A DNA stretch of 64,000 nt from Denticeps clupeoides (taxonomy: Eukaryota > Chordata > Actinopteri > Clupeiformes > Denticipitidae), in assembly GCF_900700375.1 (NCBI RefSeq), contig NC_041715.1, positions 9,697,417 through 9,761,416 on the forward strand. Direction: 5' to 3'. This document shows positions 12,256-22,973 of the stretch, in pieces; position 1 is the first letter of the stretch, and each line of letters begins with the position of its first letter. The notes under the pieces are model-generated. The model did no database searches and was not told where the DNA came from. It was given only the letters and a program-made list of their open reading frames with translations. The position numbers were made by a program, and so were the translations under genes.

Positions 12256-13932
12256 TCAGGCAAGTTTCAGCACATCCTGCACCATTGTGCCGATGCCATC
12301 AAAGATCTCATGGAGAGGTGCTTTACACATAAAAGCACTAGTGGAGACGATCTTATTCTTCTCGTCGACATGCGATTCACTGACCGTCTTGCAGACGTGC
12401 TTGCAGCCCAGTTCAGTAATGGCTGCTGCGGTACCGGGAACATCTGGGCACCTAATAAAACATACATGCTTTACATCTCACTATTCGTAAATTAACATAA
12501 GTGATTGTCATTGTGATACACAACAGCACAGCACACATTGAAATTTGTCCTCTGCATTTAAGCAATCACCCTAAGTGAGCAGTGGGAAGCTATGACAGGC
12601 GCCCAGGGAGCAGTGTGTGGTGACTGTGCTTTGCTCAGTGGCACCTCAGTGGCACCTTGGTGGATTGGGATTTGAACCTGCAACCTTCTGATTTCGGAGC
12701 CACTTCCTTAACCGCTAGGCCACCACTGCCCCAGTTACAGGATGATTGGAATATTAACAAAGTTATGGGGAAGTGTGCTTTAAGCCGTGCAAAGGAAGAA
12801 TATGACTGCTACAAATAAATACATATCAGCAGCCAGAGTTCCCACAAACCTTTCATCGTTCTCGTGACCCACGGTCACCTCGCAACCAGGGAAGACTTTG
12901 GCTGCCAGGACAGGGGAGATGCAGCAGAGGCCGATGGGTTTGTGCTCTGCATGGAAAGCCTTTAGAACCGTCTGGACTTGCTCATTCACACTGCAATCCT
13001 TCCCTTCCACTGCCCAGCTGCACAGGTTCTTAGCGGCTCCAAACCCACCTGGTGATAAAATATCCATTACACGCTCCTACACATCAGAAACTGCTCTGCT
13101 CACGTAACTTACTCCTACCTGGGAAGATAACAGCGTCTAGATCTTTCACATTAAGCTGCGACAGGTCCTGAATGTCACCTCGCGCCAGTCTAGCACTCTC
13201 CACCAACACGTTCCTCTTCTCCTCTGTAGGCGCACCCTTCAGATGGTCCACCACATGCATCTGGTCGATGTCAGGAGCAAACACTTTCACCTGCAGAATA
13301 AGATCGCAGAGAAGATTGAGAGAACTTTTGGGTGGGGCAGTGGCGTCCTAGCGGGTAAGGGAGTGGACCCATAACTTCAAGGTTGTAGGTTTGAATCCCC
13401 GAACCGCCAACGTGCTACTGATCAAAGTGTCGTCCCCACACACTGCTCCCTAAGGCGATGGGTTAAATGCTGTCACATTTCGTTGCTTGGACGGTCACTT
13501 CACTTTCACTACTGATCCAGAGGGAAATTCTGGAAAATTTGCATTCAAAAGTTTCGATTTTTAAAAAATGTTCTGGCGCCTACAAGTCACTAGAGGCTAG
13601 AGGTCCAAAATATATATATATTTTTTTTCTTTTAAACTAAAATTGTGTTTTAAGCCGCGTAAACGAAGACTAGGACAGCAAATAAACTACACAAATGCAC
13701 TACAGTTCGAATTCAAAGTCACCAGCCCTAAACTACGCAAGAGCCACCTGTTCCGGAAAACAGGACGATGCTGGCTGTGAACCACGCGGGTTTTTTTTTT
13801 TTCTAGCTGCACGGCGACACTCACACTCGCTCCCTGGCGACTCAGGTGCACAAGGACCGCAGACGCCTCGTGGATCTCGCTGCCGTCGAAGACGCCGCAG
13901 CCGGCCAGCACCACCGCCACTCGCTTCGCCAT
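12256..13932 (-). CDS. gatd3: GATD3 / ES1 protein, DJ-1/PfpI-superfamily glutamine amidotransferase-like
   Basis: Four exons on the minus strand join in phase: 13825-13932, 13119-13290, 12850-13048 and 12256-12451, giving 224 aa. Family landmarks run in order: [19 protein letters not shown] at the N-terminus, [26 protein letters not shown], the nucleophile-elbow-like [30 protein letters not shown] and a C-terminal [19 protein letters not shown]3 is a mitochondrial protein in mammals and is abundant in photoreceptor mitochondria of zebrafish; its reaction is not settled. This start (MAKRVAVV) gives no obvious mitochondrial presequence. An in-frame upstream ATG at 13968 would add only [12 protein letters not shown]. 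Exon 4 opens with a somewhat divergent stretch ([15 protein letters not shown]) where relatives have a WPYA motif. Intron 1 contains SINE 13334-13510. Confidence 0.93.
12498..12732 (-). repeat. SINE family A, nearly full length, in gatd3 intron 3
   Basis: The reverse complement begins ggggcagtggtggcctagcg and runs through ggttcaaatcccaatccacc, a central cacacactgctccctgggcg and the end tcacaatgacaatcactt. It is the longest copy of this family here and a good reference for the others. Confidence 0.9.
13334..13510 (+). repeat. SINE family A in gatd3 intron 1
   Basis: The plus strand runs from ggggcagtggcgtcctagcg through ggtttgaatccccgaaccgc and cacacactgctccctaaggc to tcacttcactttcact. The middle is shortened compared with the copy at 12498. 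Confidence 0.85.
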
Positions 13933-13969
13933 TTTTCCGGCGCGCTTGTTCCAGACGCACGTTGGCAAG

Positions 13970-16560
13970 TTTCACTCTGCGTGTAACAGGGGAGAAACTT
14001 CATTTTTGCGTTTTTATTTTCGTGTAAATGTGTGGTTGTGCATTTTTAATTCGGACAAAATATGTTGGGTTTGTAAATGTTTAATCTAAGGTCATTCCAT
14101 GGGAACGTCCTCTGGGGCGGATATTACGTCACAAGACATGTGTTTTGTCGGATTGTCCTACCTTGTCAGAATTTCCTACCGAATCATTTTTATAGCGACT
14201 GTTCCAGCTAGCTGGACAATTGCGACGTGCAACGTGCTTATATATAACAATTATACTGTTATACGGTCCATAAAACCCAAGTAGTATGTTGCGATAGCTC
14301 AGAAACACCAATCAGATTGTCCTACCCCGAATATTAATTATGACACGTTATTGTCCAGAAACCCCAGGTGTGTTCTGATGGCGTGTCATAAGTGTTTGGT
14401 GCTGTGCTTACCGTGTTTCCCTTCAAGCACTCCAACTAAACTTTAAAAACCGCGCGATGGCAGCGTGCATTTATAGGTGTGCGCATGCGCAAATTGCCTA
14501 TGGTGGGACGTTTCGATAAGTAGGATGAAATGACAGAACACCTGGCTTTTGTTTTGCTGGACGGAGGCGAGGCTCGGAGCACGTTTTACTCTTTTCTATC
14601 GGTTCAAATTTAAATAGAAGGTTTAGTTTAATTTGTAGTAAAAGTAACTATATGTGCTCTGTTATATTGGTAGTCATACATTGTTTTAAATTACTTTTGG
14701 GAGCACGTGTTAGCCGGATTAGCCTGGGCATGTTACCAGCTGCCGGTTAGTCTTTTTTTTTTTATTGGTGTGCTCCTGTGGTAAAGATGGATTATTAATT
14801 ATGCACTGACATTGTTTTGTGGATGTATGTAAATTCTTCATACACATACGGTATTGACCGTGAAGACGGTCTTTAAAGACGAGAGAAGAACAACGACGAT
14901 GTTATTTCAAGTCACGTGGTATGCCTGGACGCTGCATTTTGGTTAAATGTTTTTATTTGCGCGACACTATATAATTTTTTTCTCATATTAATATATATTC
15001 TATGGACTCGAAATTAGCTTGTGCTAGCGTCAGATATTTTATTTTATTATTCAGTACATACCAATAAAACTTTTATTAGGAGCTCTCGTTAATTGAAGTA
15101 CATGGGTGTCGTTATATTACACAACGACATAAGGTACGTTTATTTCATAAAAACAAGTAAATTTTTACATTTTATCTGAAAGCTCAATATTTACTCTCGT
15201 GTGGTGTCACTATTTTCAAAGCTTACTGCGACAGGCCGAGAGTCGACAGGCTGTATCTCAAATACCTCTTTACTCTTGACTGTCTCAATTCAGAACCCTT
15301 GTGGAGTTGAAGTAAATAATTGGAGACTTTCCCCAAATTAAATATAATGTGAAACTTGACTCATTTTATTTAATTGATGTTTTTATTTCCTGTTCATCAA
15401 ATCCATGTCATATTATGTTTTAATTTTCAACTTAAAGTATTAAATTACGTTTTGTTTAATGATTGACTAATGTATCTATGTAATTTTGGCACCCGTAACC
15501 CTCCCTATATAGTAATAGAGGAATACATCGTTCAATTTTATGACAATGGGAGAACTATATTGTGGCTTTTAGACCATCTAATATATCAGGGTGAATACAG
15601 TTAACTGATTACTCCTGGTGTTACGATTGGCTGTAATCTACACCATTTAATCTGAGTAAAAATCAGTACATAAATAGTTTCTGTGCCTAAGACTATAGTT
15701 AGTTGTAAAAAAATGTTTAAACATAGCACGCTTTATAAGCCCAGCTGGCGTGGTGCAACAGATCCTTCGTAGCTGACACGAAGTTCCTAAATTCACATTA
15801 TTACAACATTTCTACAAATGGGTTGGGAAAAGAGCGCCACCTGAGTGTCATTTTTAAGCGCAGCAATTTAATTTCTCGATGCGTGGCGCCATCTGCTGGA
15901 CAGAAAGACAAGGGAACGATGGGTCGGTAGACTCCGTCTGACATCTAATCAAAATGTAAATGAAGAGCTTTTCTGAGCAGCTTGTCTTTATAATTATTAA
16001 TGAAAGTGCTAATCCAAACCATGATTGATTTTATAAACACCCTTTTAAAAAAACAGGTGTTATGGAATGGCGTGTCCTTCAGGGCTGGCATTGGTTTAAG
16101 CTTTTTTGGCGCATTCATCTCTGGTAAATTATCTACATTCAGCTATATGGTTCCTTCAATACATTCCGGAGACTAATGTCTTATTTGTATGTGAACATGT
16201 ATCCATGAAACTAGCCTAGAAATAATTCCGGAACCAAAACCTTGCCCGTTCTGAAATGCCGTTCCTGCTGCTGGGTTTGACCTTGTGCAAATCTTTTTAC
16301 TTTTGATAATTACAAGTTTTTTGTTTAACTCAATTGGACGTTCAGAGAGAGGATCTGTACTTTTACTATAAAAACATTTTATGTGGGCAGGCGCATGGTA
16401 CCCCACTGACATTTATCCAATGCTGTACATCGCTTGGTTAAGTCAGAAATAAACGAGAACCTCCACATTGAAGAGATGATTTATGTACTTGTGTAATGTG
16501 ATTATAAAATTGTATACTAAACAACGGCAGTAAACAAGCATGTACAGTTTTCCACATGTT
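13970..16560. other. Gap between gatd3 5' end and atp5po 3' end
   Basis: No coding region is supported. The gatd3 promoter should lie at the left edge (GC-rich 13900-13970). An NRF1-like palindrome is at 14480-14491. The rest is AT-rich with no recognisable repeat family. The atp5po 3' UTR enters from the right. Confidence 0.4.
14480..14491. promoter_or_regulatory. NRF1-type palindrome upstream of gatd3
   Basis: The sequence tgcgcatgcgca fits the NRF1 consensus YGCGCAYGCGCR. It lies about 550 bp upstream of the gatd3 start codon, in a short GC-richer island (about 14440-14500). A second one lies at the atp5po promoter. Its link to gatd3 is an inference from distance. Confidence 0.45.
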
Positions 16561-16568
16561 AAAGAATA

Positions 16569-16574
16569 TTTATT
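16569..16574 (-). terminator. Polyadenylation signal of atp5po
   Basis: AATAAA on the minus strand, about 85 bases past the atp5po stop codon and the first canonical signal after it. Confidence 0.65.
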
Positions 16575-16656
16575 ATGAAGATGACAGTAACAGCTTGACA
16601 GCTGAGGGACACATAGCAATTCTTCTTCTGCTCGGGTTCTGATGAGTCCATAGGAC

Positions 16657-19600
16657 TTAGGTGTCCCTGATGAGCTTGGTCAGCTTCTGAATCTTGGTCT
16701 TTGTGGACATGTCCGCATATTTGTCCCCAATGCTGACTATCATGCCACCAAGGATTGCCGGGTCAGACTAAGGTGAAGAAGAGGAGACATAACCTGGTCA
16801 CACCATAAATCCTTCTTCCATGTTGTTTAAGTATGCAGCACATATGATTTATGATTAATGCACATAAAAAATATGCCTACCTTAGTTTCGAGCTTGATGG
16901 TTTCTCCCTTTGCTAAGAAACCATTCAGAGCAACCTTCAGTTCTGACAGATTCGCTTCATCTAGAGGCTAAAATAAAATAAAAAATAAAAAACACACACA
17001 CTCATAAACCCAACAAATCTAACATCAGAGCAAGATAGAACGTGTGAGAAATTGGTGCGTATTCCTCTGCTCTGTATAAGCTGCACAGTACAGTACACAC
17101 TACAGATGAAAAGGACTAGATGCGTGTGAGCGACCAGAGTAAAAACTTCCCAAAATGACTCGGAACTGGCACCAAAACAAGATGCAGCCAGGTCATAAGG
17201 AGCAGGCAGTGCAAGTGAGGTGACTTGGGATGTGAAAGCTGTGGTGCCAGCACAGTAGGGGTGTTGAAATTAGTCGTATAGTCGATGCTTCGCAATGCAG
17301 ATGTTGACTATTCTGCATCGACGCGGTGCAGAAAATAATCGATTACATGATGATGACGTGGTTTGGTGATTTTCTGACGCCAACATAAAAATTCTTGTTA
17401 AAAAGTGGTGCCGGTGGTGACCGTGGTGTCCTGATCTGAGCACAGCGCCAGTCCGAGTAAGAGTTTTGTGCTGCGCGGCCCGCCACTTAGTGGACTTACG
17501 CATGCACCGCGATCAAAGTTGAAGTTTTTTCTTAATTTCTGTAACTTTGAATGCAGCGTGCCGTGACGTATTTTTGTACGACCAACAGAATAAAAGCAGG
17601 CTAGTCTGTCTTGTATTTGAAAACATCATGTGACCATGTGACATCAACACAAAGGCATCGTAATCGAATCGAGATACCAGTGACTTTTTTTTTTTTTTCA
17701 CGCCTCTACTGCACAGTGAAAAAGGAGCATGGTGCTACTAATCAGTAATCAATACTGCTCTCAGACCAAAATAATTTAAAACAAGGATTCCCTAAACGGG
17801 ACCTATTGACCAGGACATATTTACAGCAGCATCTAGAGGGCTGTTCTGTCACGTCTCATTGACGTAGGGTGGTATTAGCCTAGTGGGTAACACATTTGTC
17901 TATGAACCAGAAGACCCAGGATCAAATCCCACTTACTACCATTGTGTCCCTGAGCAAGACACTTAACCCTACGTTGCTCCAGGGGGGGACTGTCCCTGTA
18001 ACTACTGATTGTAAGTCGCTCTGGATAAGGGCGTCTGATAAATGCTGTAAATGAAAAAATGAATTTCACCCTGATAACACACAACCAACCCAAAACCAAG
18101 AGACCTGGCTGCATCACTTGCTGACCTTCATAGACTGTGGATATTCTGAAATAAGAAGTCCTGGGAATTCCACCAAGAGGAGTACAAGTTCTTTAACTTT
18201 ACCACCTTAGCTTTTGTGACACAGTCAACCAAAAATCACGGTGAGGAGCTTTCTGAAGATCGCAAGTAAACATTAACAGAATAATTTGTGACAAAAAAAC
18301 AAAAACAAGACAGAGAAAGCAAACATACCTGTGCAGTGGTGACCGTGCAGGTAACCTCTCCACGATGAGCGCTCATCATCTTGCTAAAAGCGGTGATGAC
18401 ATCAGGGGTCAGGGTCAAGCGGCCATTTTCCGCCAGAACATCTAACCGGAAGAGAACAGCAAGTTAACACAATCAAGTCTACTTTATTTCTGGAGTCGTT
18501 TAACCGCAGGTCCACCGCACAAGAAGTATAAAGTAATATAGTAATATACTACCAGGGTGGTAGTAGCCTAGTGGGTAACACACTCGTCTATGAACCAGAA
18601 GACCCAGGTTCAAATCCCGCTTACTACCATTGTGTCCCTGAGCAAGACACTTTACATTTACATTTATGGCATTTGGCAGACGCCCTTATCCAGAGCGACT
18701 TACAACGTGCTTTCAAGTTACCATCGATGAAGTCATCAGTTCTGCTTCACTAGGACCCCAACTATGAATACATCTACTTAATTCACTCTGTTGTAGATTC
18801 TGTACACAAAGTTCAACAACAAAGTTCGACAACACAATTTAATCTAAATATTCTTTAAAGAGGAAGGTCTTGAGCTGTCGTTTGAAGGTGCTCAGTGACT
18901 GAGCTGTTCTGACCTCGAGGGGAAGTTCATTCCACCACCGAGGGGCCAAGACAGAGAAGAGTCTAGATGAATGTTTTCCTTTTACCTTCAGAGATGGAGG
19001 GACCAGGCGAGCAGTACTGGAGGCTCGGAGTTTACGAGGTGCAGTGCGAGGTGTAATAAGGGCTGTGAGGTAGGATGGTGCTGCTCCATGTTTGGCTTTG
19101 TAGGCCAGCATCAGTATTTTGAACCTGATGCGTGCAGCTACTGGGAGCCAGTGGAGGGAACGTAGCAGAGGGGTGGTGTGGGAGAATTTGGGAAGGTTGA
19201 AGATCAGTCGTGCTGCTGCATTTTGTAGTAGTTGTAGAGGTCGGATGGTACATAGTGGTAGACCACCTAGAAGGGAGTTACAGTAGTCCAGTCGTGAGAT
19301 TACTAAGGACTGAACCAGTAGTTGGGTGGCCTGGGTTGACAGGTAAGGGCGGATTCGTTTGATATTGTAGAGAAGGAATCTACATGAGCGGGAAAGATTG
19401 CTGATGTGAGTTGAGAAGGAGAGTTGGTTGTCTATTGTTACGCCAAGGTTGCGGGCTGTTGTAGAAGGAGAGAGCTGCAAGTTGTCTGGGTAAATAGCAA
19501 GATCCTGATGTGGTGAAGAATCTGCTGGAATGAATATTAGTTCCGTTTTGGTGGGATTGAGTTGGAGGTGATGGGCTGTCATCCAAGACGAGATGTCTGT

Positions 19601-22016
19601 TAGACATGCAGAGATTTTGGAAGCAGCATGAAGATCAGAGGGAGGAAAGGAGAAGAGGAGTTGTGTGTCGTCAGCATAGCAGTGGTAGGATAAACCATGT
19701 GAGGAAATGACCTCACCAAGTGTTCTCGTGTAGAGGGAGAAAAGGAGAGGACCTAGCACCGAGCCTTGAGGGACACCAGTGGAGAGTCTACATGAGGTAG
19801 AGGTGGATCCTTTCCAAGTCACTTGGTAAGATCGCTCATCAAGGTCACTTAACCCTAAGTGACCCCAGGCGGGGGATTATCCCTGTAACTACTAATTGTA
19901 AGTCGCTCTGGATAAGGGCGTCAGGTAAATGCTGTAAATGTAAATGTAGTTGGAGAGTAAAAGCTATAAAATTGTAAAATATGGGAAGGCTGAATAAAAA
20001 AAAAAAAAAAAACCTTTTAAATCTGAACGTCTGAAGAAAACAACATTAAAATATATGAAGAGTAAAAACTTTAAAGGTCTGGAAAAGCTAAAGCGAACAG
20101 ATGAGTTTTAAGCCTGTATTTAAAAGCAAAGATGTTAGGGGAAAAATTGAATGTCAAGAGGTAGCTGGTTCCACAGGCTGCAATTGCGAAGGGTCTGTTA
20201 CCCTTCTGCTCAAGGCGAGATCAGGGGATGTGGAGGTCTCAAGAGCTCAAGAATCTAGGAGTTGGCTGAAAAAGTATGAAAGACCTGTTATGTAAGGCCT
20301 GTCCATTTATGGCCTTAAAAATTAGCAAAAGGTTTTAAACTGAATTCTAAAATGAAGCATTGCAGTTTCTCTATGATTGGATGTAAAAATGAGCACAGAT
20401 GTATTTTTTAGTTAAGTTAATTTTTTTTTCTGGGAAAACACTGACACGACTTCCTGTCTGCACCAAATATTGTGGTTTATAAATGGTGTTGATGACGTAA
20501 TTTCAGCAAATGCCCCCTCAACTTCTATAGGCCGCTCTCCTCCTCATTACAATTTAGAGCTACAGACACCAAAACTATGCGTCCTGGGTAAATCTCATTG
20601 TGGGACTGGATAAAAGTTGCTGCAATTCTGCACCACGGCTAATTTTTCAGAAAAAGACTTCAGATACAGCATTATGGGACCACTTCAACCTATATAAGAG
20701 CAAAAAAAATCCTACCCAGCCAAACAAATCAGCACAACAGATGCAGTAAGGTGACAGTGTAAATATAAACTAGATACTTTCAGTGAGAAGCAGTCCATTG
20801 TACACCAAAAAAAAAAAAAGTCAGCATGACCATAACAACAATAATAGATAGATAATTTATTAAACGAACAAGCTAATAACATGCCATTGCATTGCTCAAC
20901 TTACTGATGAGGTTGATGGTAATGGGGGAGAGCTTTTCCTTGGTGAGGGCATCAGTGAAGGTCTTCTGCTTGATGTTGCGCTTGACATGGGGGTTCATCA
21001 CAACGCCAGACAATTTGGGGTCTTTAATCAGGCGCTGTGGGGAACGAGAAACGTGTCGGTTTCCAACAAAAGGCAGGAGGTTGATGTTAGAAAATTAAAA
21101 GAAGAACTCACAGCCACACGCCCCAGCTCTTGCTCCACCTGGTCCAGCTTCTTCTGCTTGCTGGCTGCAGAAAACAACGCAGTAGCATATCGACCTTCCA
21201 CGCCGTACACCTGGATAGGCGGCTGCGGACAGACAACCGGGAAAGTGTTAAGCACAGATAAAGATGGTGTTGGGTGACGTGCGTGCGGCAACTAAGAACA
21301 GTTAAGCTAGAACGTGAGAGAATTTTTCCAGACATGCAACTTGCCATCACCGACCTACACATGAACCAACAAAGATCCATTTGTTTTAGTAGTCAAAACT
21401 AATCATTCTGATTTAGTTTCTGTGGGGGGAATTAACAGTGTAACTTAGAATAACTTACCTTAACCAACTTCGCTACTGGTCGGATGACCGATGTGCTGAG
21501 CTGGCGCACCTAAGGGACAAGAAAGAGCAAATATTATATATAAAATAAACCACACACACCACACCACTCGGGATTGAGTGAATAAACCGCAAGATGAGAC
21601 CAGGAATTACAGAAATACAAAAATAAACCTTCAACCGGCATGTAGCACAGCTGAAAATGTACTCCAGGTCGCGCTTCGGCCATTTCAGATACTCACAGAT
21701 CCCAGCGTCAAGTAAACGCTGTTACCTACGGAATATCTACGGTTACGCAACTAAAGTGGTTCGAACTTCCATTGCATGTCTTGTTCTGAACTAATTCAAG
21801 GGGCCGTTCAGCGCACCGTCAATAAGTAGCTGAGACGAACGCGGTCTCGTAGCGCAATTTCTGATCAAAATACACACAATTATGAGGACTGAAAGAGTCT
21901 CTCAAAGCGAGAAAAGACTTAACGTCAGACACAAGGGCGTATCACGACATTTTACAGCGAAAACCAGAAAATATTTCCGAATGTCATACCTGCTGTCCCA
22001 GACCTGCCGCTGCCAT
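16657..22016 (-). CDS. atp5po: ATP synthase peripheral stalk subunit OSCP (ATP5PO)
   Basis: OSCP joins the F1 head of mitochondrial ATP synthase to the peripheral stalk. Seven minus-strand exons join in phase: 21990-22016, 21459-21509, 21112-21222, 20905-21034, 18329-18441, 16881-16967 and 16657-16767, giving 209 aa (human 213). Residues 1 to about 23 ([20 protein letters not shown]) form a basic, Ser/Thr-rich presequence. The mature part starts near [20 protein letters not shown], as in mammals. The helical N-domain follows ([20 protein letters not shown]), then [12 protein letters not shown] and [12 protein letters not shown]. The C-terminal [20 protein letters not shown] is the family signature. 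The seven-exon layout is that of human ATP5PO. Intron 4 (18442-20904) is swollen by SINE and LINE insertions, and an NRF1-type site lies just upstream of the start codon. Confidence 0.97.
17867..18052 (+). repeat. SINE family B in atp5po intron 5
   Basis: Nearly complete copy in plus orientation. It has the head gggtggtattagcctagtgg, the tgaaccagaagacccaggat block, the ccacttactaccattgtgtc body, and the tail cgctctggataagggcgtct then gctgtaaatg. Confidence 0.9.
18555..18652 (+). repeat. SINE family B, left half, split by a LINE
   Basis: Head and body of a family B SINE (gggtggtagtagcctagtgg to ctgagcaagacactt) stop where a minus-strand LINE begins. The missing right half resumes at about 19840. 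The short repeats at the two edges (caagacactt on the left, caaggtcactt on the right) look like a target-site duplication. Confidence 0.85.
18653..19839 (-). mobile_element. L2-like LINE (5'-truncated) inserted into a SINE
   Basis: A 327-aa minus-strand frame (18839-19822) holds the second half of a LINE reverse transcriptase: [16 protein letters not shown], the catalytic YADDTQL motif, [23 protein letters not shown], then the C-terminal [15 protein letters not shown] and [18 protein letters not shown]. This is an L2-clade (Jockey superfamily) profile. The frame is intact where present, but the 5' part of RT, the endonuclease and ORF1 are gone. The 3' end at 18653-18706 reads, on the minus strand, as cgctctggataagggcgtct followed by ccaaatgccataaatgtaaa. 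That is the same tail that ends every SINE family B copy. The LINE sits inside one such SINE. Confidence 0.92.
19840..19946 (+). repeat. SINE family B, right half, split by a LINE
   Basis: Continues the SINE begun at 18555: caaggtcacttaaccctaag, then cctgtaactactaattgtaa, then cgctctggataagggcgtca and gctgtaaatgtaaatg. The first bases repeat the end of the left half. Confidence 0.85.
20070..20370 (-). mobile_element. Degraded L2-like LINE 3' fragment
   Basis: On the plus strand it reads gatgagttttaagcctgtat, then ggtagctggttccacaggct, then aggccttaaaaattagc- and aaggttttaaactgaattct-type blocks. These are the reverse complement of the RT C-terminal coding region of L2-like fish LINEs, as at 18839-19200. 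It is shorter and more diverged, so older than its neighbour. Confidence 0.6.
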
Positions 22017-22047
22017 TTTCTCCTGCGACTGTGTAGGTCAAAACACT

Positions 22048-22059
22048 TGCGCATGCGCG
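22048..22059. promoter_or_regulatory. NRF1-type palindrome in the atp5po promoter
   Basis: The sequence tgcgcatgcgcg lies 32 bases upstream of the atp5po ATG. It fits the NRF1 consensus YGCGCAYGCGCR. NRF1 is the established activator of nuclear genes for oxidative phosphorylation, so motif, place and gene agree. No TATA box is evident, as expected for such a promoter. Confidence 0.65.
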
Positions 22060-22620
22060 ATGGTCGCACAATTAATACGTCTACGTAGCCGCATGGGCAC
22101 CTGGGAGATGTAGTTATTAATTACAGTAGTTATTACTTGTAGTTACTATTTTTTAAAGAGGATTTCTAAGTTTACGTGGACATTCACATTGAACGATGGG
22201 ATTTGAGTGAGTGGAGTAGATGCCTTTTAACAATGTATTATGTTTTTTTTTACAATTAATGAAGCAATTAAAGCATGAGCATTAAAGCATTAAATAATTT
22301 ATTTAATTGTACCTCCTCCAAAAATCATTGTTGCCATTGTTGCCTAAATGAATGTCTCAACCAAGAATCACGTGCTACATATCTCAGTTAAATTTTAATT
22401 TTAAAGCTTTTGTATTCGATTGCTTTGGATACCAGATAGACTAGTTCAGCAAGTTTAGCTATTAACAAATAAGCTGTACCTTTCACACTAATTCATTGCA
22501 CTCATTGTTGCCATTCATTCACTATTCATTGTTGCCAAATAAACAGTGTGCATGCCAAAACATTTCAAAAATATTTAATGGCAAGCACAACACCACAAAA
22601 AGTTCAGTAAATTTACCCTA

Positions 22621-22828
22621 AGTGGCAGTGGTGGCTTAGTTAATAAGGAAGCGGCCCTGTAAGGTGACCTTGAGCAAAGCACTGTCCACACACTGCTTCC
22701 CGGGTGCCTGTCATGGCTGCCCACTGCTCACCAAGGGTGATGCTTAAAAGCAGAGGACACATTTCGTTGTGTCACAGTGTGTTGTGCTCTGCATTGTATC
22801 ACAATGACAAAACAATCACTTCACTTCT
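22621..22828 (+). repeat. SINE family A
   Basis: From agtggcagtggtggcttagt through cacacactgcttcccgggtg and ggctgcccactgctcaccaa to cacaatgacaaaacaatcac. Part of the tRNA-like head (the B-box region) is deleted compared with 12498-12732. Confidence 0.85.
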
Positions 22829-22962
22829 ATGCTGTTTGCTTTATGTTACAGCATCTTGTTCTGTGCTGCTTGTGTTTTGCTATGGCACAATGTCTCATTA
22901 TATCCGTGGAAGCAACCAAACTGTATGTATCCTTGAAAAGAGACGACATTACTTGCACTGCA

Positions 22963-22973
22963 TGGAAATCTAC
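22963..22973 (+). promoter_or_regulatory. TonE-like (NFAT5) motif upstream of slc5a3
   Basis: The sequence tggaaatctac fits the tonicity-enhancer consensus TGGAAANNYNY. It lies about 950 bp upstream of the slc5a3 TATA box. SLC5A3 is a known NFAT5 target in mammals. A degenerate 11-mer can occur by chance. Confidence 0.3.

Noticed and set aside
13695-14027. Plus-strand frame over gatd3 exon 1
   Set aside because: Antisense to the conserved gatd3 exon and rich in Arg/Pro/Ser from GC content.
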